A DNA stretch of 5,374 nucleotides from Candidatus Saccharimonadota bacterium (lineage in GTDB: Bacteria > Patescibacteriota > Saccharimonadia > Saccharimonadales > Saccharimonadaceae), in assembly GCA_017421685.1 (NCBI GenBank), contig JAFOHW010000047.1:1-5374 (forward strand). The letters run 5' to 3'. The position numbers were made by a program, and so were the translations under genes. Below are positions 1 to 4,987 of this stretch, piece after piece. The stretch's first letter is position 1. Each line of letters opens with the position of its first letter. Under the pieces are notes generated by a model that was not told where the DNA came from, searched no databases, and was given only the letters and a program-made list of their open reading frames with translations.

Positions 1-65
1 AACCAAAACAACTCTACACTCTCCACCCTTTACACACATCCCGATTCAGGCCTCTTTCAACGTCG

Positions 66-80
66 GATTCGGTCCGAATC
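66..80. repeat. Perfect 15-bp palindrome at the leftward transcription start
   Basis: GATTCGG-T-CCGAATC is an exact inverted repeat. With wobble pairs the pairing extends outward to 63-83. It lies at +1 to +16 of the predicted leftward transcript. It could be a repressor operator, or a 5' hairpin that protects or regulates the mRNA. It is not followed by a clean T-run on either strand, so a terminator is less likely. Confidence 0.5.
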
Positions 81-115
81 TGATTCTATTTTAGCATAGG
101 CGAAATCATTGTCAA
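81..115 (-). promoter_or_regulatory. Strong leftward promoter for a gene beyond the left edge
   Basis: Read on the minus strand, TTGACA (115-110) is followed after 16 bp by TAAAAT (93-88). TGC lies directly before the -10 box, so it is also an extended -10. Transcription would start near 81 and run off the left edge. The perfect palindrome at 66-80 would form the first bases of the transcript or an operator at the start point. No start codon in the remaining 80 bases is convincing. An open frame from ATG at 39 runs off the edge for 13 codons, but its GAGG is 11 nt away. Confidence 0.75.
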
Positions 116-164
116 CCTTGTTTTTTAAAATTTTTCATGTTGTAATATTTTTTCACAACTCCAA

Positions 165-182
165 ATTTTACAGAGGTAAAAT
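165..182. repeat. Inverted repeat ATTTTAC-AGAG-GTAAAAT upstream of the redox operon
   Basis: Two perfect 7-bp arms are separated by 4 bp. The left arm is part of AAATTTTAC (163-171), which occurs again at 248-256, closer to the operon promoter. A two-site operator is possible. The sequence is AT-rich, so chance is a real alternative. The rest of 118-287 holds only weak promoter-like hexamers and no ORF I can support. Confidence 0.3.
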
Positions 183-236
183 CAAAAAACCGAACACTTT
201 ATTCTTGACTAATGATAAAAAGATGTAATAGTTTTA

Positions 237-259
237 TTATTCTGCCGAAATTTTACCGT
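237..259 (+). repeat. Left copy of a 23-bp direct repeat flanking the redox operon
   Basis: Positions 237-259 match 1707-1729 at 21 of 23 bases, by my hand alignment. The core is TGCCGWAATTTTACCGT. This copy lies 29 bp upstream of the extended -10 of the operon. The two copies enclose both redox genes and the downstream hairpin. Confidence 0.5.
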
Positions 260-287
260 TGAAAAAATATTATTATAAAACTATTAG

Positions 288-296
288 TGTTATAAT
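288..296 (+). promoter_or_regulatory. Extended -10 promoter giving a probable leaderless mRNA
   Basis: TGT followed by a perfect TATAAT (291-296) forms an extended -10 element. There is no good -35 box at 16-18 bp. The expected start, about 7 nt after the -10, is 303-304, and ATG lies at 304-306. The operon mRNA would therefore begin at or next to the start codon, with no room for a ribosome binding site. Confidence 0.65.
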
Positions 297-303
297 TATT
301 CTT

Positions 304-915
304 ATGAATTGGAGGAAATGGCTTGATGGATTCGTTTTAGCAGGAAAAGGAATCCTCTTAGCGACAAAAGAAAAACGTTTCTGGTATGGATTCATCCCAT
401 CTTTTATCTTCTTCGGCATGTTAATGAATCTACTTGCCAGTGGAACCGGAAAATTCGAACTCATGGGAGTCCTCGGCTTTCCTGAAAACCTAAGAATCCT
501 TCTTGACAGCTTTTTGAGTATTTTTGGAATTAACCAGCCTTTTCTCGATTGGCTCCCAGTCTTTGCTATTTCACTGCTTCAGGGGATCTTAATCGGTCTA
601 ATCGTTCTCCTCTGGAATAAAAAACGTGAGCAAAACTCAGCTAATCTCGAAAAAGCTGGAATCATTACTGGACTTATCGCTCTCGGAGCAGGTTGCCCAA
701 CTTGTGGCACAACTCTCCTTACTCCCTTAATATCCGCCATTTTTTCTACCGGAACTCTCGCCATCGCTGGAACAATTTCTACAATCGTCACAACCCTAGC
801 TATCATCATTGCAATTCTCTCCCTAAAACGCCTCGGGGAAGAAACGTATGTTACAATAATAAATGAGAAATATTTAAAAAGAAAAGCCAAGGAGGAACGT
901 GAGAAGAGTCTTTAG
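304..915 (+). CDS. Polytopic membrane protein with CPTC motif, candidate redox partner
   Basis: This is a 203-aa integral membrane protein that I cannot assign to a named family. Likely membrane segments lie at about residues 27-46, 85-104, 118-138 and 150-173. A charged loop (NKKREQ, after residue 104) and a Lys/Arg-rich C-terminus are probably cytoplasmic. The third segment carries GAGCPTCGTTLLTP, with the Cys pair at 131 and 134. By the positive-inside rule the pair lies toward the outer face. The next gene overlaps by 17 bp and encodes an exported thioredoxin-fold protein. A role in oxidising or reducing that partner, as DsbB or VKOR does, is therefore inferred. No homology to either is visible. 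I chose ATG 304 because a perfect extended -10 (288-296) places transcription at that codon. A TTG at 259 would add 15 residues, but it lies upstream of that promoter and lacks a Shine-Dalgarno. Confidence 0.8.
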   Translation: MNWRKWLDGFVLAGKGILLATKEKRFWYGFIPSFIFFGMLMNLLASGTGKFELMGVLGFPENLRILLDSFLSIFGINQPFLDWLPVFAISLLQGILIGLIVLLWNKKREQNSANLEKAGIITGLIALGAGCPTCGTTLLTPLISAIFSTGTLAIAGTISTIVTTLAIIIAILSLKRLGEETYVTIINEKYLKRKAKEEREKSL

Positions 916-1588
916 AATCATCGGCATCGTAGCCATAATCGGTGTTATTATGGGCGCAATCATAGTAAGCATGAATGCAAAACCGACCAACGCCGAAAAA
1001 GTATGGGATACCGAAATGACTATCGGAAATCTTGAAGCAAAAAACTACTTCATTATCTATTCTGATATTGTTTGCCCCTATTGTATCGCTTTTGAAAATG
1101 CAATCGTTGAACATGAAGACGAATTTAAAAAATATATCGAAGAAAACGACATCCTTGTCGAAGTTCGTGTCTCCGACTTTCTCTACGAATATGGCGAAAC
1201 CAGACCAATTAACTCTCGTTATTCCGCCGAAGCAACTTATTGCGCAAAAAACGAGGGTAAATTTTGGGATTATTATAACCTAGCAGTTACTTCAGTCTGG
1301 AACGATTATTTTAAATCATCTGGAAAATCCGCCGTCTCAAAAATGTCTAGCTTAGACAAAAAATATTGGATCAAGCTCGGAGAAAAAATCGGGCTAGGTG
1401 AAACCTTTAAAAACTGCGTCGAAAATGATGAAACTCTCGAGGAAATTATCGGAAACGCAAAGAAAACTTCAAAACTCGCGAACGGCATGCCTTACTTTAA
1501 ATTCAATAACTACACCAGCTCCGGTTTCGACCTTTCTTGGGGCTGGGAATACGTCTTAACTTATTTCCAAGCCGGACTAGAAAGTTAA
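899..1588 (+). CDS. Membrane-anchored DsbA-like thioredoxin-fold protein
   Basis: This 229-aa protein probably forms, breaks or isomerises disulfides in exported proteins. After two arginines, residues 7-24 form a hydrophobic signal anchor. There is no lipobox, so the domain is tethered outside the membrane. The thioredoxin core begins with FIIYSDIVCPYC, with active cysteines at 59 and 62. A helical insertion follows (about 100-190), and the conserved cis-proline loop is ANGMPYF (Pro198). Active-site motif, insertion and cis-Pro together fit the DsbA-like Thioredoxin_4 group. Two further cysteines, 115 and 173, could form a structural disulfide. The start is GTG at 899. GGAGG (891-895) is only 3 nt upstream, which is tight, but no better in-frame start is near. 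The 17-bp overlap with the upstream CPTC gene suggests coupled translation. Oxidase versus reductase activity cannot be told from sequence. Confidence 0.88.
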   Translation: MRRVFRIIGIVAIIGVIMGAIIVSMNAKPTNAEKVWDTEMTIGNLEAKNYFIIYSDIVCPYCIAFENAIVEHEDEFKKYIEENDILVEVRVSDFLYEYGETRPINSRYSAEATYCAKNEGKFWDYYNLAVTSVWNDYFKSSGKSAVSKMSSLDKKYWIKLGEKIGLGETFKNCVENDETLEEIIGNAKKTSKLANGMPYFKFNNYTSSGFDLSWGWEYVLTYFQAGLES

Positions 1589-1635
1589 AGATAACGTATT
1601 TAAAAAGCATGAATTAGACACATATAAAATTACCA

Positions 1636-1711
1636 AATAAAAATAAAAATCTTACGGACCGAAGCATGTCCGTCCTATGCGAGAGGTCCGCCTAAGATTT
1701 TTATTTTTATT
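1636..1711. terminator. Long two-tier hairpin, probable bidirectional terminator
   Basis: A perfect 19-bp AT-rich outer stem (1636-1654 with 1693-1711) encloses a GC-rich inner part. That part contains GGACC/GGTCC (1656-1660, 1685-1689), an internal loop GAA/GAGA (1661-1663, 1681-1684), GCAT/ATGC, and a 9-nt loop (1668-1676). It lies between the convergent DsbA-like gene and rarA, and each 3' arm ends in a T-rich tract. A shared terminator is the simplest reading. It is far larger and more elaborate than the other terminators here. A structured RNA or a palindromic repeat family is possible. Confidence 0.65.
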
Positions 1712-1729
1712 ATGCCGTAATTTTACCGT
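1707..1729 (+). repeat. Right copy of the 23-bp direct repeat
   Basis: This copy has the same orientation as 237-259 and matches it at 21 of 23 bases. The first five bases overlap the 3' arm of the long hairpin. The TGCCGWAATTTTACCGT core (1713-1729) lies 16 bp from the rarA stop codon, so it would be in the 3' untranslated part of rarA mRNA. Confidence 0.5.
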
Positions 1730-1745
1730 ATCCAATTTATGTTTT

Positions 1746-2930
1746 TTAATTGCTGGCCTTAAATATCTTCTCATTCTTTATGCTATCCGGCAAATAATTT
1801 TTATCAAGATGAAAACCCGACTCCCATTTTTGCCCTTTGCCGTATCCTAAATCTTTCATTAATTTTGTCGGCGCATTTCTAAGCCATATCGGAACCGGCT
1901 CATTGGGAGTCTTTCTAGCCAAATCTAATGCCTTATACCAAGCGTCCGTAGAATCACGATTCTTTTTAGACTTAGATAAAGCAATACAAGTATGAGCCAA
2001 AATTAACCCCGACTCTGGCATTCCGACTCTCTCTACCGCCTGAAAACACGCGGTAGCTAAACTTAATGCTCCGTTTCCTGCTAAACCAATATCTTCCGAT
2101 GCAAATATCACCATCCTTCTCGCGATAAATTTCGGATCTTCCCCGGCCTGAACCATCCTCGCAAGATAATACAGCGCCGCATCCGTGTCTGAACCTCGCA
2201 TTGATTTTATAAATGCTGAGATCGTATTGTAATGGTTGTCTCCTTTCTTATCATATCCTGGCATTTTTCGCCCCGAAGCCTCAATCACAACATTAATATC
2301 GACCTTCTTTGCTAAAGACAAAGCTAGCTCTAAGTCCCCCAACGCCGACCGAGCGTCTCCTCCCGATAACTCCGCGATATAGTCTAAAGCATTCTTCGAT
2401 ACTCGTTTCCCCGCCTTTTCTTCTTTTACTGCCCGTTTTAAAACTTCCAAAATCGCTTCTTTAGATAGCGCCGAAACAACTACGACTCTAGATCGCGAAA
2501 GTAAAGGCGAAATTACTTCAAAAGACGGATTTTCCGTCGTTGCGCCAATTAGCGTAATTAGTCCGGACTCAACATGAGGCAAAAATGCGTCCTGTTGTGC
2601 TTTATTAAAACGATGAATCTCATCTACAAATAACATCGTTCGTGTTCCTAAATTCCAATTTATCTTTGCCCGTTTTACAACTTCCTCAACATCCTTCTTG
2701 CCAGACGTAACTGCCGAAATCTCAACAAAATCCGCTTTAAATTCCTTTGCCAAAATCCGTGCCAAAGTAGTCTTTCCAGTTCCTGGAGGTCCCCAAAAAA
2801 TCAAGTTAACCGGCTCACCCTTTTTCACAATTTCAGTTAAAATCTTTCCATCACCAACAATGTCGTCCTGGCCCAAAACCTCAGACAACTTCGTCGGTCG
2901 CATCCTTTCAGCTAACGGAACTCTGTTCAT
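1746..2930 (-). CDS. rarA: RarA/MgsA replication-associated recombination AAA+ ATPase
   Basis: RarA is a clamp-loader-like AAA+ ATPase that acts at stalled replication forks and gaps with SSB. The 394-aa protein opens with the family's typical PLAERMRP. Walker A is GPPGTGKTT (47-55), Walker B is MLFVDEIHRF (99-108), sensor 1 is GATTENPSF (129-137), the arginine finger is in SPLLSRSRV (141-149), and sensor 2 is GGDAR (190-194). The C-terminal half carries the family features ARRMVIFASEDIGLA (270-284) and a late KNYLP. It is slightly shorter than the roughly 420-450 aa of many homologues, but complete. I chose ATG 2930 because TATAAT on the minus strand (2943-2938) puts transcription near 2931, giving a leaderless message. 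The in-frame ATG at 2939 lies inside that -10 box. No Shine-Dalgarno is present for either. Confidence 0.96.
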   Translation of the reverse strand: MNRVPLAERMRPTKLSEVLGQDDIVGDGKILTEIVKKGEPVNLIFWGPPGTGKTTLARILAKEFKADFVEISAVTSGKKDVEEVVKRAKINWNLGTRTMLFVDEIHRFNKAQQDAFLPHVESGLITLIGATTENPSFEVISPLLSRSRVVVVSALSKEAILEVLKRAVKEEKAGKRVSKNALDYIAELSGGDARSALGDLELALSLAKKVDINVVIEASGRKMPGYDKKGDNHYNTISAFIKSMRGSDTDAALYYLARMVQAGEDPKFIARRMVIFASEDIGLAGNGALSLATACFQAVERVGMPESGLILAHTCIALSKSKKNRDSTDAWYKALDLARKTPNEPVPIWLRNAPTKLMKDLGYGKGQKWESGFHLDKNYLPDSIKNEKIFKASN

Positions 2931-2943
2931 ATATACCATTATA
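2931..2943 (-). promoter_or_regulatory. rarA promoter -10, probable leaderless start
   Basis: TATAAT reads on the minus strand at 2943-2938. Seven bases on, near 2931-2930, is the ATG of rarA. At 17 bp upstream only a weak TTAAAA (2966-2961) can serve as -35. That hexamer lies inside the spacer of the divergent rightward promoter, so the two promoters overlap. Confidence 0.55.
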
Positions 2944-2952
2944 TATAATATC

Positions 2953-2982
2953 TTTACAATTTTTAATTATTTATGCTAAAAT
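2953..2982 (+). promoter_or_regulatory. Promoter of the DUF4282-like gene
   Basis: TTTACA (2953-2958) and TAAAAT (2977-2982) are 18 bp apart, and TGC precedes the -10 (2974-2976). Transcription would start near 2989, leaving a leader of about 23 nt that contains AAAGGAG. It overlaps the divergent rarA promoter. Confidence 0.6.
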
Positions 2983-3011
2983 CAAACTAATATTAATCAA
3001 AGGAGTGAAAC

Positions 3012-3461
3012 ATGCCTGACTATGGGACATATAAAATGTTAAACAGCATGAGCGGAAGCAGTTATCCCTCATCATACGGAACCGGCATGGCCGAAGGCGC
3101 CGGAATCTGGGTAATTATTGCTTTAATCCTTGCCATTGTTGGCGGAATTTTAGTATACTTCCTCTTTGCTAATTCGAAGAACGAGCCAAAAGGAAAATTT
3201 GCTAAATGGCTTAAGGATTTCTTAAACTTCAAAATCATGTGGATTGAGGGGATTCTGAAAGTTGTCTACTATTTTGCAACTATCTTTACCATCCTCTTCT
3301 CCTTTACTTTCCTCGCTATGGGTGGCACTGGTGTACTCATGTTCTTCTTTACTTTGATCCTTGGCCCAGTCCTTATCCGCATTTTCTATGAAGCAACCAT
3401 GATGTTCATCATGATCTGGCGAAATACGAAAGACATTGCGGCTAATACTGAAAAGAAATAA
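3012..3461 (+). CDS. Small DUF4282-like membrane protein
   Basis: This 149-aa membrane protein has no known function. A Gly/Ser/Tyr-rich N-terminus (about 1-30) is followed by a transmembrane segment at 31-53 and a basic linker. The C-terminal half, from FLNFKIMW (70-77), holds two more membrane segments (about 82-101 and 105-126). It ends in RIFYEATMMFIMIWRNTKDI. This half resembles DUF4282, in which a short FxxFxxxxt-type lead precedes a two-helix hairpin and a conserved R-x-x-x-E motif; that match is from memory. ATG 3012 is supported by AAAGGAG (3000-3006), 5 nt upstream. The gene is a single transcription unit with its own promoter and terminator, divergent from rarA. Function cannot be inferred from its neighbours. 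Confidence 0.85.
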   Translation: MPDYGTYKMLNSMSGSSYPSSYGTGMAEGAGIWVIIALILAIVGGILVYFLFANSKNEPKGKFAKWLKDFLNFKIMWIEGILKVVYYFATIFTILFSFTFLAMGGTGVLMFFFTLILGPVLIRIFYEATMMFIMIWRNTKDIAANTEKK

Positions 3462-3476
3462 TAGATTGGTCTAACC

Positions 3477-3506
3477 AAAAAAATCCCTCGCTAAGAGGGA
3501 TTTTTT
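3477..3506 (+). terminator. Rho-independent terminator after the DUF4282-like gene
   Basis: The stem TCCCTC/GAGGGA (3484-3489, 3495-3500) is extended by an A-run on the left and six T on the right. The loop is GCTAA. It begins 16 bp after the stop codon. A small inverted repeat TTGGT-CTA-ACCAA (3466-3478) abuts it. Confidence 0.9.
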
Positions 3507-3514
3507 GATATAAT
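3506..3514 (+). promoter_or_regulatory. Extended -10 promoter of the FNT channel gene
   Basis: TGA followed by TATAAT (3509-3514) sits directly on the last T of the upstream terminator. Any -35 would lie within the terminator hairpin, and none resembles consensus, so recognition probably depends on the extended -10. Start is expected near 3521. AGGAGG (3525-3530) follows within 5 nt, giving a very short leader. Confidence 0.7.
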
Positions 3515-3534
3515 ATTTCAAAACAGGAGGTCCT

Positions 3535-4290
3535 ATGCTATCACCAAGCGAAATCGCAAAAAAATCAGTCAAGATCGGAAAAGATAAAGCTGAATTACCA
3601 CCATTAAAAATGCTTTTGCTCGGCGTTTTCGCCGGAATGTTCATTGCTCTTGCTGGCGTAGGAGCGACTTTCGGCAATGTCTATGGAGGAAAAATCGTCG
3701 GTGCTTGTATTTTTCCGGTCGGTCTCATCATGGTAGTTTTAGCCGGAAGTGAACTTTTTACGGGAAACAATCTAATGCTGACTTCTCTTTTCAGTAAAAA
3801 AATATCCCTTGGCCAAGTCTTCAAAAATTGGCTTTTAGTCTACTTCGGAAACCTCATCGGTGCTCTACTTATATCCCTTCTCGTAGTTTACGGTGGTCTT
3901 TTCGACAGTATCTCCGAGTCAGTCATAAATACAGCTATGAATAAAATTAATCTTGGCTTCGGAGAGGCTTTGATTCGCGGAATCCTTTGTAATTTTCTAG
4001 TTTGTATTGCTGTCTGGATGTCCTTCGGTGCTAAAACTCTCAGTGGAAAAATTCTCGCAATCTTTGGCCCAATCATGCTTTTCGTCTTCTGCGGATTTGA
4101 ACACTCGATCGCAAACATGTTCTACGGTCCAGCCGGAGTATTAGTTTCGATCAAAAACGACGTCATCGTAAGGGGCTTAACCCTAGACGCATTTTTATTT
4201 AATAATCTCCTTCCAGTGACCATCGGAAACATTATCGGAGGCGCCGGATTAGTCGGCTACGGATATTACCTCGCATACCTGAAGAAATAG
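3535..4290 (+). CDS. Formate/nitrite transporter (FNT) family channel
   Basis: This 251-aa polytopic protein is of FNT type, which forms pentameric six-helix channels for small monovalent anions such as formate, nitrite or hydrosulfide. VLAGSELFTG (68-77) fits the first FNT signature, and GILCNFLVCIA (149-159) fits the second. The pore histidine is in CGFEHSIANM (His190, equivalent to His209 of E. coli FocA). The last helix is preceded by NLLPVTIGNIIGGA (224-237), also typical. Length matches the family. ATG 3535 has AGGAGG 4 nt upstream. In a fermentative, genome-reduced cell, export of formate is the likeliest role, but no pyruvate formate-lyase or nitrite gene is in view, so the substrate is open. 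No rightward terminator follows; transcription may run into the convergent gene. Confidence 0.95.
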   Translation: MLSPSEIAKKSVKIGKDKAELPPLKMLLLGVFAGMFIALAGVGATFGNVYGGKIVGACIFPVGLIMVVLAGSELFTGNNLMLTSLFSKKISLGQVFKNWLLVYFGNLIGALLISLLVVYGGLFDSISESVINTAMNKINLGFGEALIRGILCNFLVCIAVWMSFGAKTLSGKILAIFGPIMLFVFCGFEHSIANMFYGPAGVLVSIKNDVIVRGLTLDAFLFNNLLPVTIGNIIGGAGLVGYGYYLAYLKK

Positions 4291-4298
4291 CTAGCTAC

Positions 4299-4327
4299 AA
4301 AAAGAAAGCCCAGACTTTCGTCTGGGC
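4299..4327 (-). terminator. GAAA-loop terminator of the 105-aa orphan gene
   Basis: On the minus strand a perfect 8-bp stem GCCCAGAC/GTCTGGGC closes a GAAA tetraloop. TTTCTTTTT (4307-4299) follows. The mirror reading on the plus strand has no T-run, so it serves the minus-strand gene. Confidence 0.9.
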
Positions 4328-4343
4328 AAAGGATACGTCTAGC

Positions 4344-4661
4344 CTAGCGACGGACTAGATATAGGCATCCATCGTTCGTCGCCGTGTTGTAATAGGCTTC
4401 GAACTTGTATGGCTCAGGAACCACATCGGACCCAAGCTTCGCAGTACAATAACCACGAAGGTTGAAACTGTGGCCAGAGCCATCCTCGTGCTCGATGCCA
4501 CAAATCTGGGCATCGACGATCTGAGCAATCGCGGCTTCACCCGTGATCTTGAACTTAGCCGTGATGCTCACGGAATCACCGTATGCATGCTGGCAACATA
4601 CAAACAGCATTTCCTTATCGGGACCACCGATGATGTTACGTAAAAGCTTCTTTTCTTTCAT
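4344..4661 (-). CDS. Orphan 105-aa soluble protein of unknown family
   Basis: I do not recognise this protein. It has no signal peptide or membrane segment and looks rich in beta strands, with alternating runs such as VSITAKFKI (31-39), YKFEAYY (85-91) and CLYLV (99-103). Five cysteines (22, 23, 54, 72, 99) and three histidines (25, 57, 64) could bind metal but form no known finger pattern. Seven of eight lysines use AAG, and glycine is mostly GGT/GGC. Nearby genes favour AAA and GGA, and this one is visibly more GC-rich. It therefore looks either highly expressed or acquired. A perfect consensus promoter, a 73-nt leader and a tetraloop terminator make it a complete single-gene unit. ATG 4661 is preceded by GAGAGGTG (4673-4666), 4 nt away. 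An in-frame ATG at 4700 would add 13 residues but lacks such a site. Confidence 0.8.
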   Translation of the reverse strand: MKEKKLLRNIIGGPDKEMLFVCCQHAYGDSVSITAKFKITGEAAIAQIVDAQICGIEHEDGSGHSFNLRGYCTAKLGSDVVPEPYKFEAYYNTATNDGCLYLVRR

Positions 4662-4683
4662 CGAGCACCTCTCTAATGTACTT

Positions 4684-4705
4684 CCCTTGTCATAAGTCAT
4701 AAGGG
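4684..4705 (-). promoter_or_regulatory. Leader hairpin of the orphan gene
   Basis: In the 73-nt leader, CCCTT and AAGGG (minus strand 4705-4701 and 4688-4684) pair around a direct repeat of TATGACT-type sequence. A smaller ACCC/GGGT hairpin lies upstream, near 4717-4732. They might affect translation or mRNA stability. No known riboswitch is recognisable. Confidence 0.3.
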
Positions 4706-4740
4706 ATCCAACAAAACAACCCTACATCGGGTCTACATAT

Positions 4741-4769
4741 ATTATATCACACATACATGATATTGTCAA
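4741..4769 (-). promoter_or_regulatory. Perfect consensus promoter of the orphan gene
   Basis: TTGACA (4769-4764) and TATAAT (4746-4741) are exactly 17 bp apart on the minus strand. TGA before the -10 adds an extended element. The start is near 4734. This is the best promoter in the window. Confidence 0.92.
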
Positions 4770-4780
4770 AATAACCAAAC

Positions 4781-4800
4781 AAAAAAGCTCCTACTGGAGC
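4781..4800 (-). terminator. Minus-strand terminator between tRNA unit and orphan gene
   Basis: GCTCC-AGTA-GGAGC on the minus strand (4800-4787) is followed by six T (4786-4781). It is the last of three hairpins downstream of tRNA-Lys and lies 11 bp before the -35 of the orphan gene's promoter. Confidence 0.8.
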
Positions 4801-4809
4801 AATTTAGTA

Positions 4810-4846
4810 GTGAGTACGATTTTTGCAAAGCAAAAATCTGGCTCAC
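4810..4846 (-). other. Hairpin between two terminators
   Basis: A 9-bp stem GATTTTTGC/GCAAAAATC (4818-4826, 4830-4838) with a 3-nt loop is enclosed by GTGAG/CTCAC (4810-4814, 4842-4846) across a 3x3 internal loop. No T-run follows on either strand. It could be the body of a small RNA ending at 4781, or a processing signal for tRNA read-through transcripts. Confidence 0.4.
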
Positions 4847-4858
4847 CTGCGATTCCTC

Positions 4859-4887
4859 AAAAAATCCAAAGCAAGCTTTGGATTTTT
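4859..4887 (-). terminator. Terminator of the tRNA unit
   Basis: A 12-bp perfect stem (4860-4871 with 4876-4887) has a CTTG loop on the minus strand and ends in six T (4864-4859). It begins 12 nt after the encoded CCA of tRNA-Lys. Confidence 0.85.
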
Positions 4888-4898
4888 ATTCATAATCT

Positions 4899-4975
4899 TG
4901 GTGAGTCGGGAGGGGCTCGAACCCTCGACACCGGGCTTAAAAGGCCCGTGCTCTAACCAGCTGAGCTACCGACCC
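4899..4975 (-). tRNA. tRNA-Lys (UUU)
   Basis: A full cloverleaf reads on the minus strand. The acceptor is GGGTCGG with CCGACTC (one G-T wobble), and the D-arm stem is GCTC/GAGC. The anticodon stem CGGGC/GCCCG holds loop CTTTTAA, so the anticodon is UUU. The T-arm is GAGGG/CCCTC with TTCGAGC. Discriminator A and an encoded CCA (4901-4899) follow. It is probably cotranscribed with tRNA-Val upstream. Confidence 0.97.
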
Positions 4976-4987
4976 ACACCGCTAGAC

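Noticed and set aside
1..39. Minus-strand open frame of 13 codons from ATG at 39, running off the left edge
   Set aside because: Its GAGG is 11 nt from the ATG and only 13 codons are visible. It also covers the leader-like 15-mer, so the stretch may be untranslated leader.
259..303. TTG start giving the CPTC protein 15 more residues
   Set aside because: No ribosome site, and it lies upstream of the best promoter.
579..890. 103-aa minus-strand ORF opposite the CPTC gene
   Set aside because: Shadow of a real gene: no ribosome site or promoter, and arginine/valine-rich composition typical of an antisense frame.
4308..4327. Hairpin as a rightward terminator for the FNT channel gene
   Set aside because: On the plus strand it is followed by AAAGG, without a T-run.
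4781..4847. 26-codon minus-strand frame starting GTG at 4847 after GAGG
   Set aside because: It runs through a terminator hairpin and has low-complexity content; no protein-like features.
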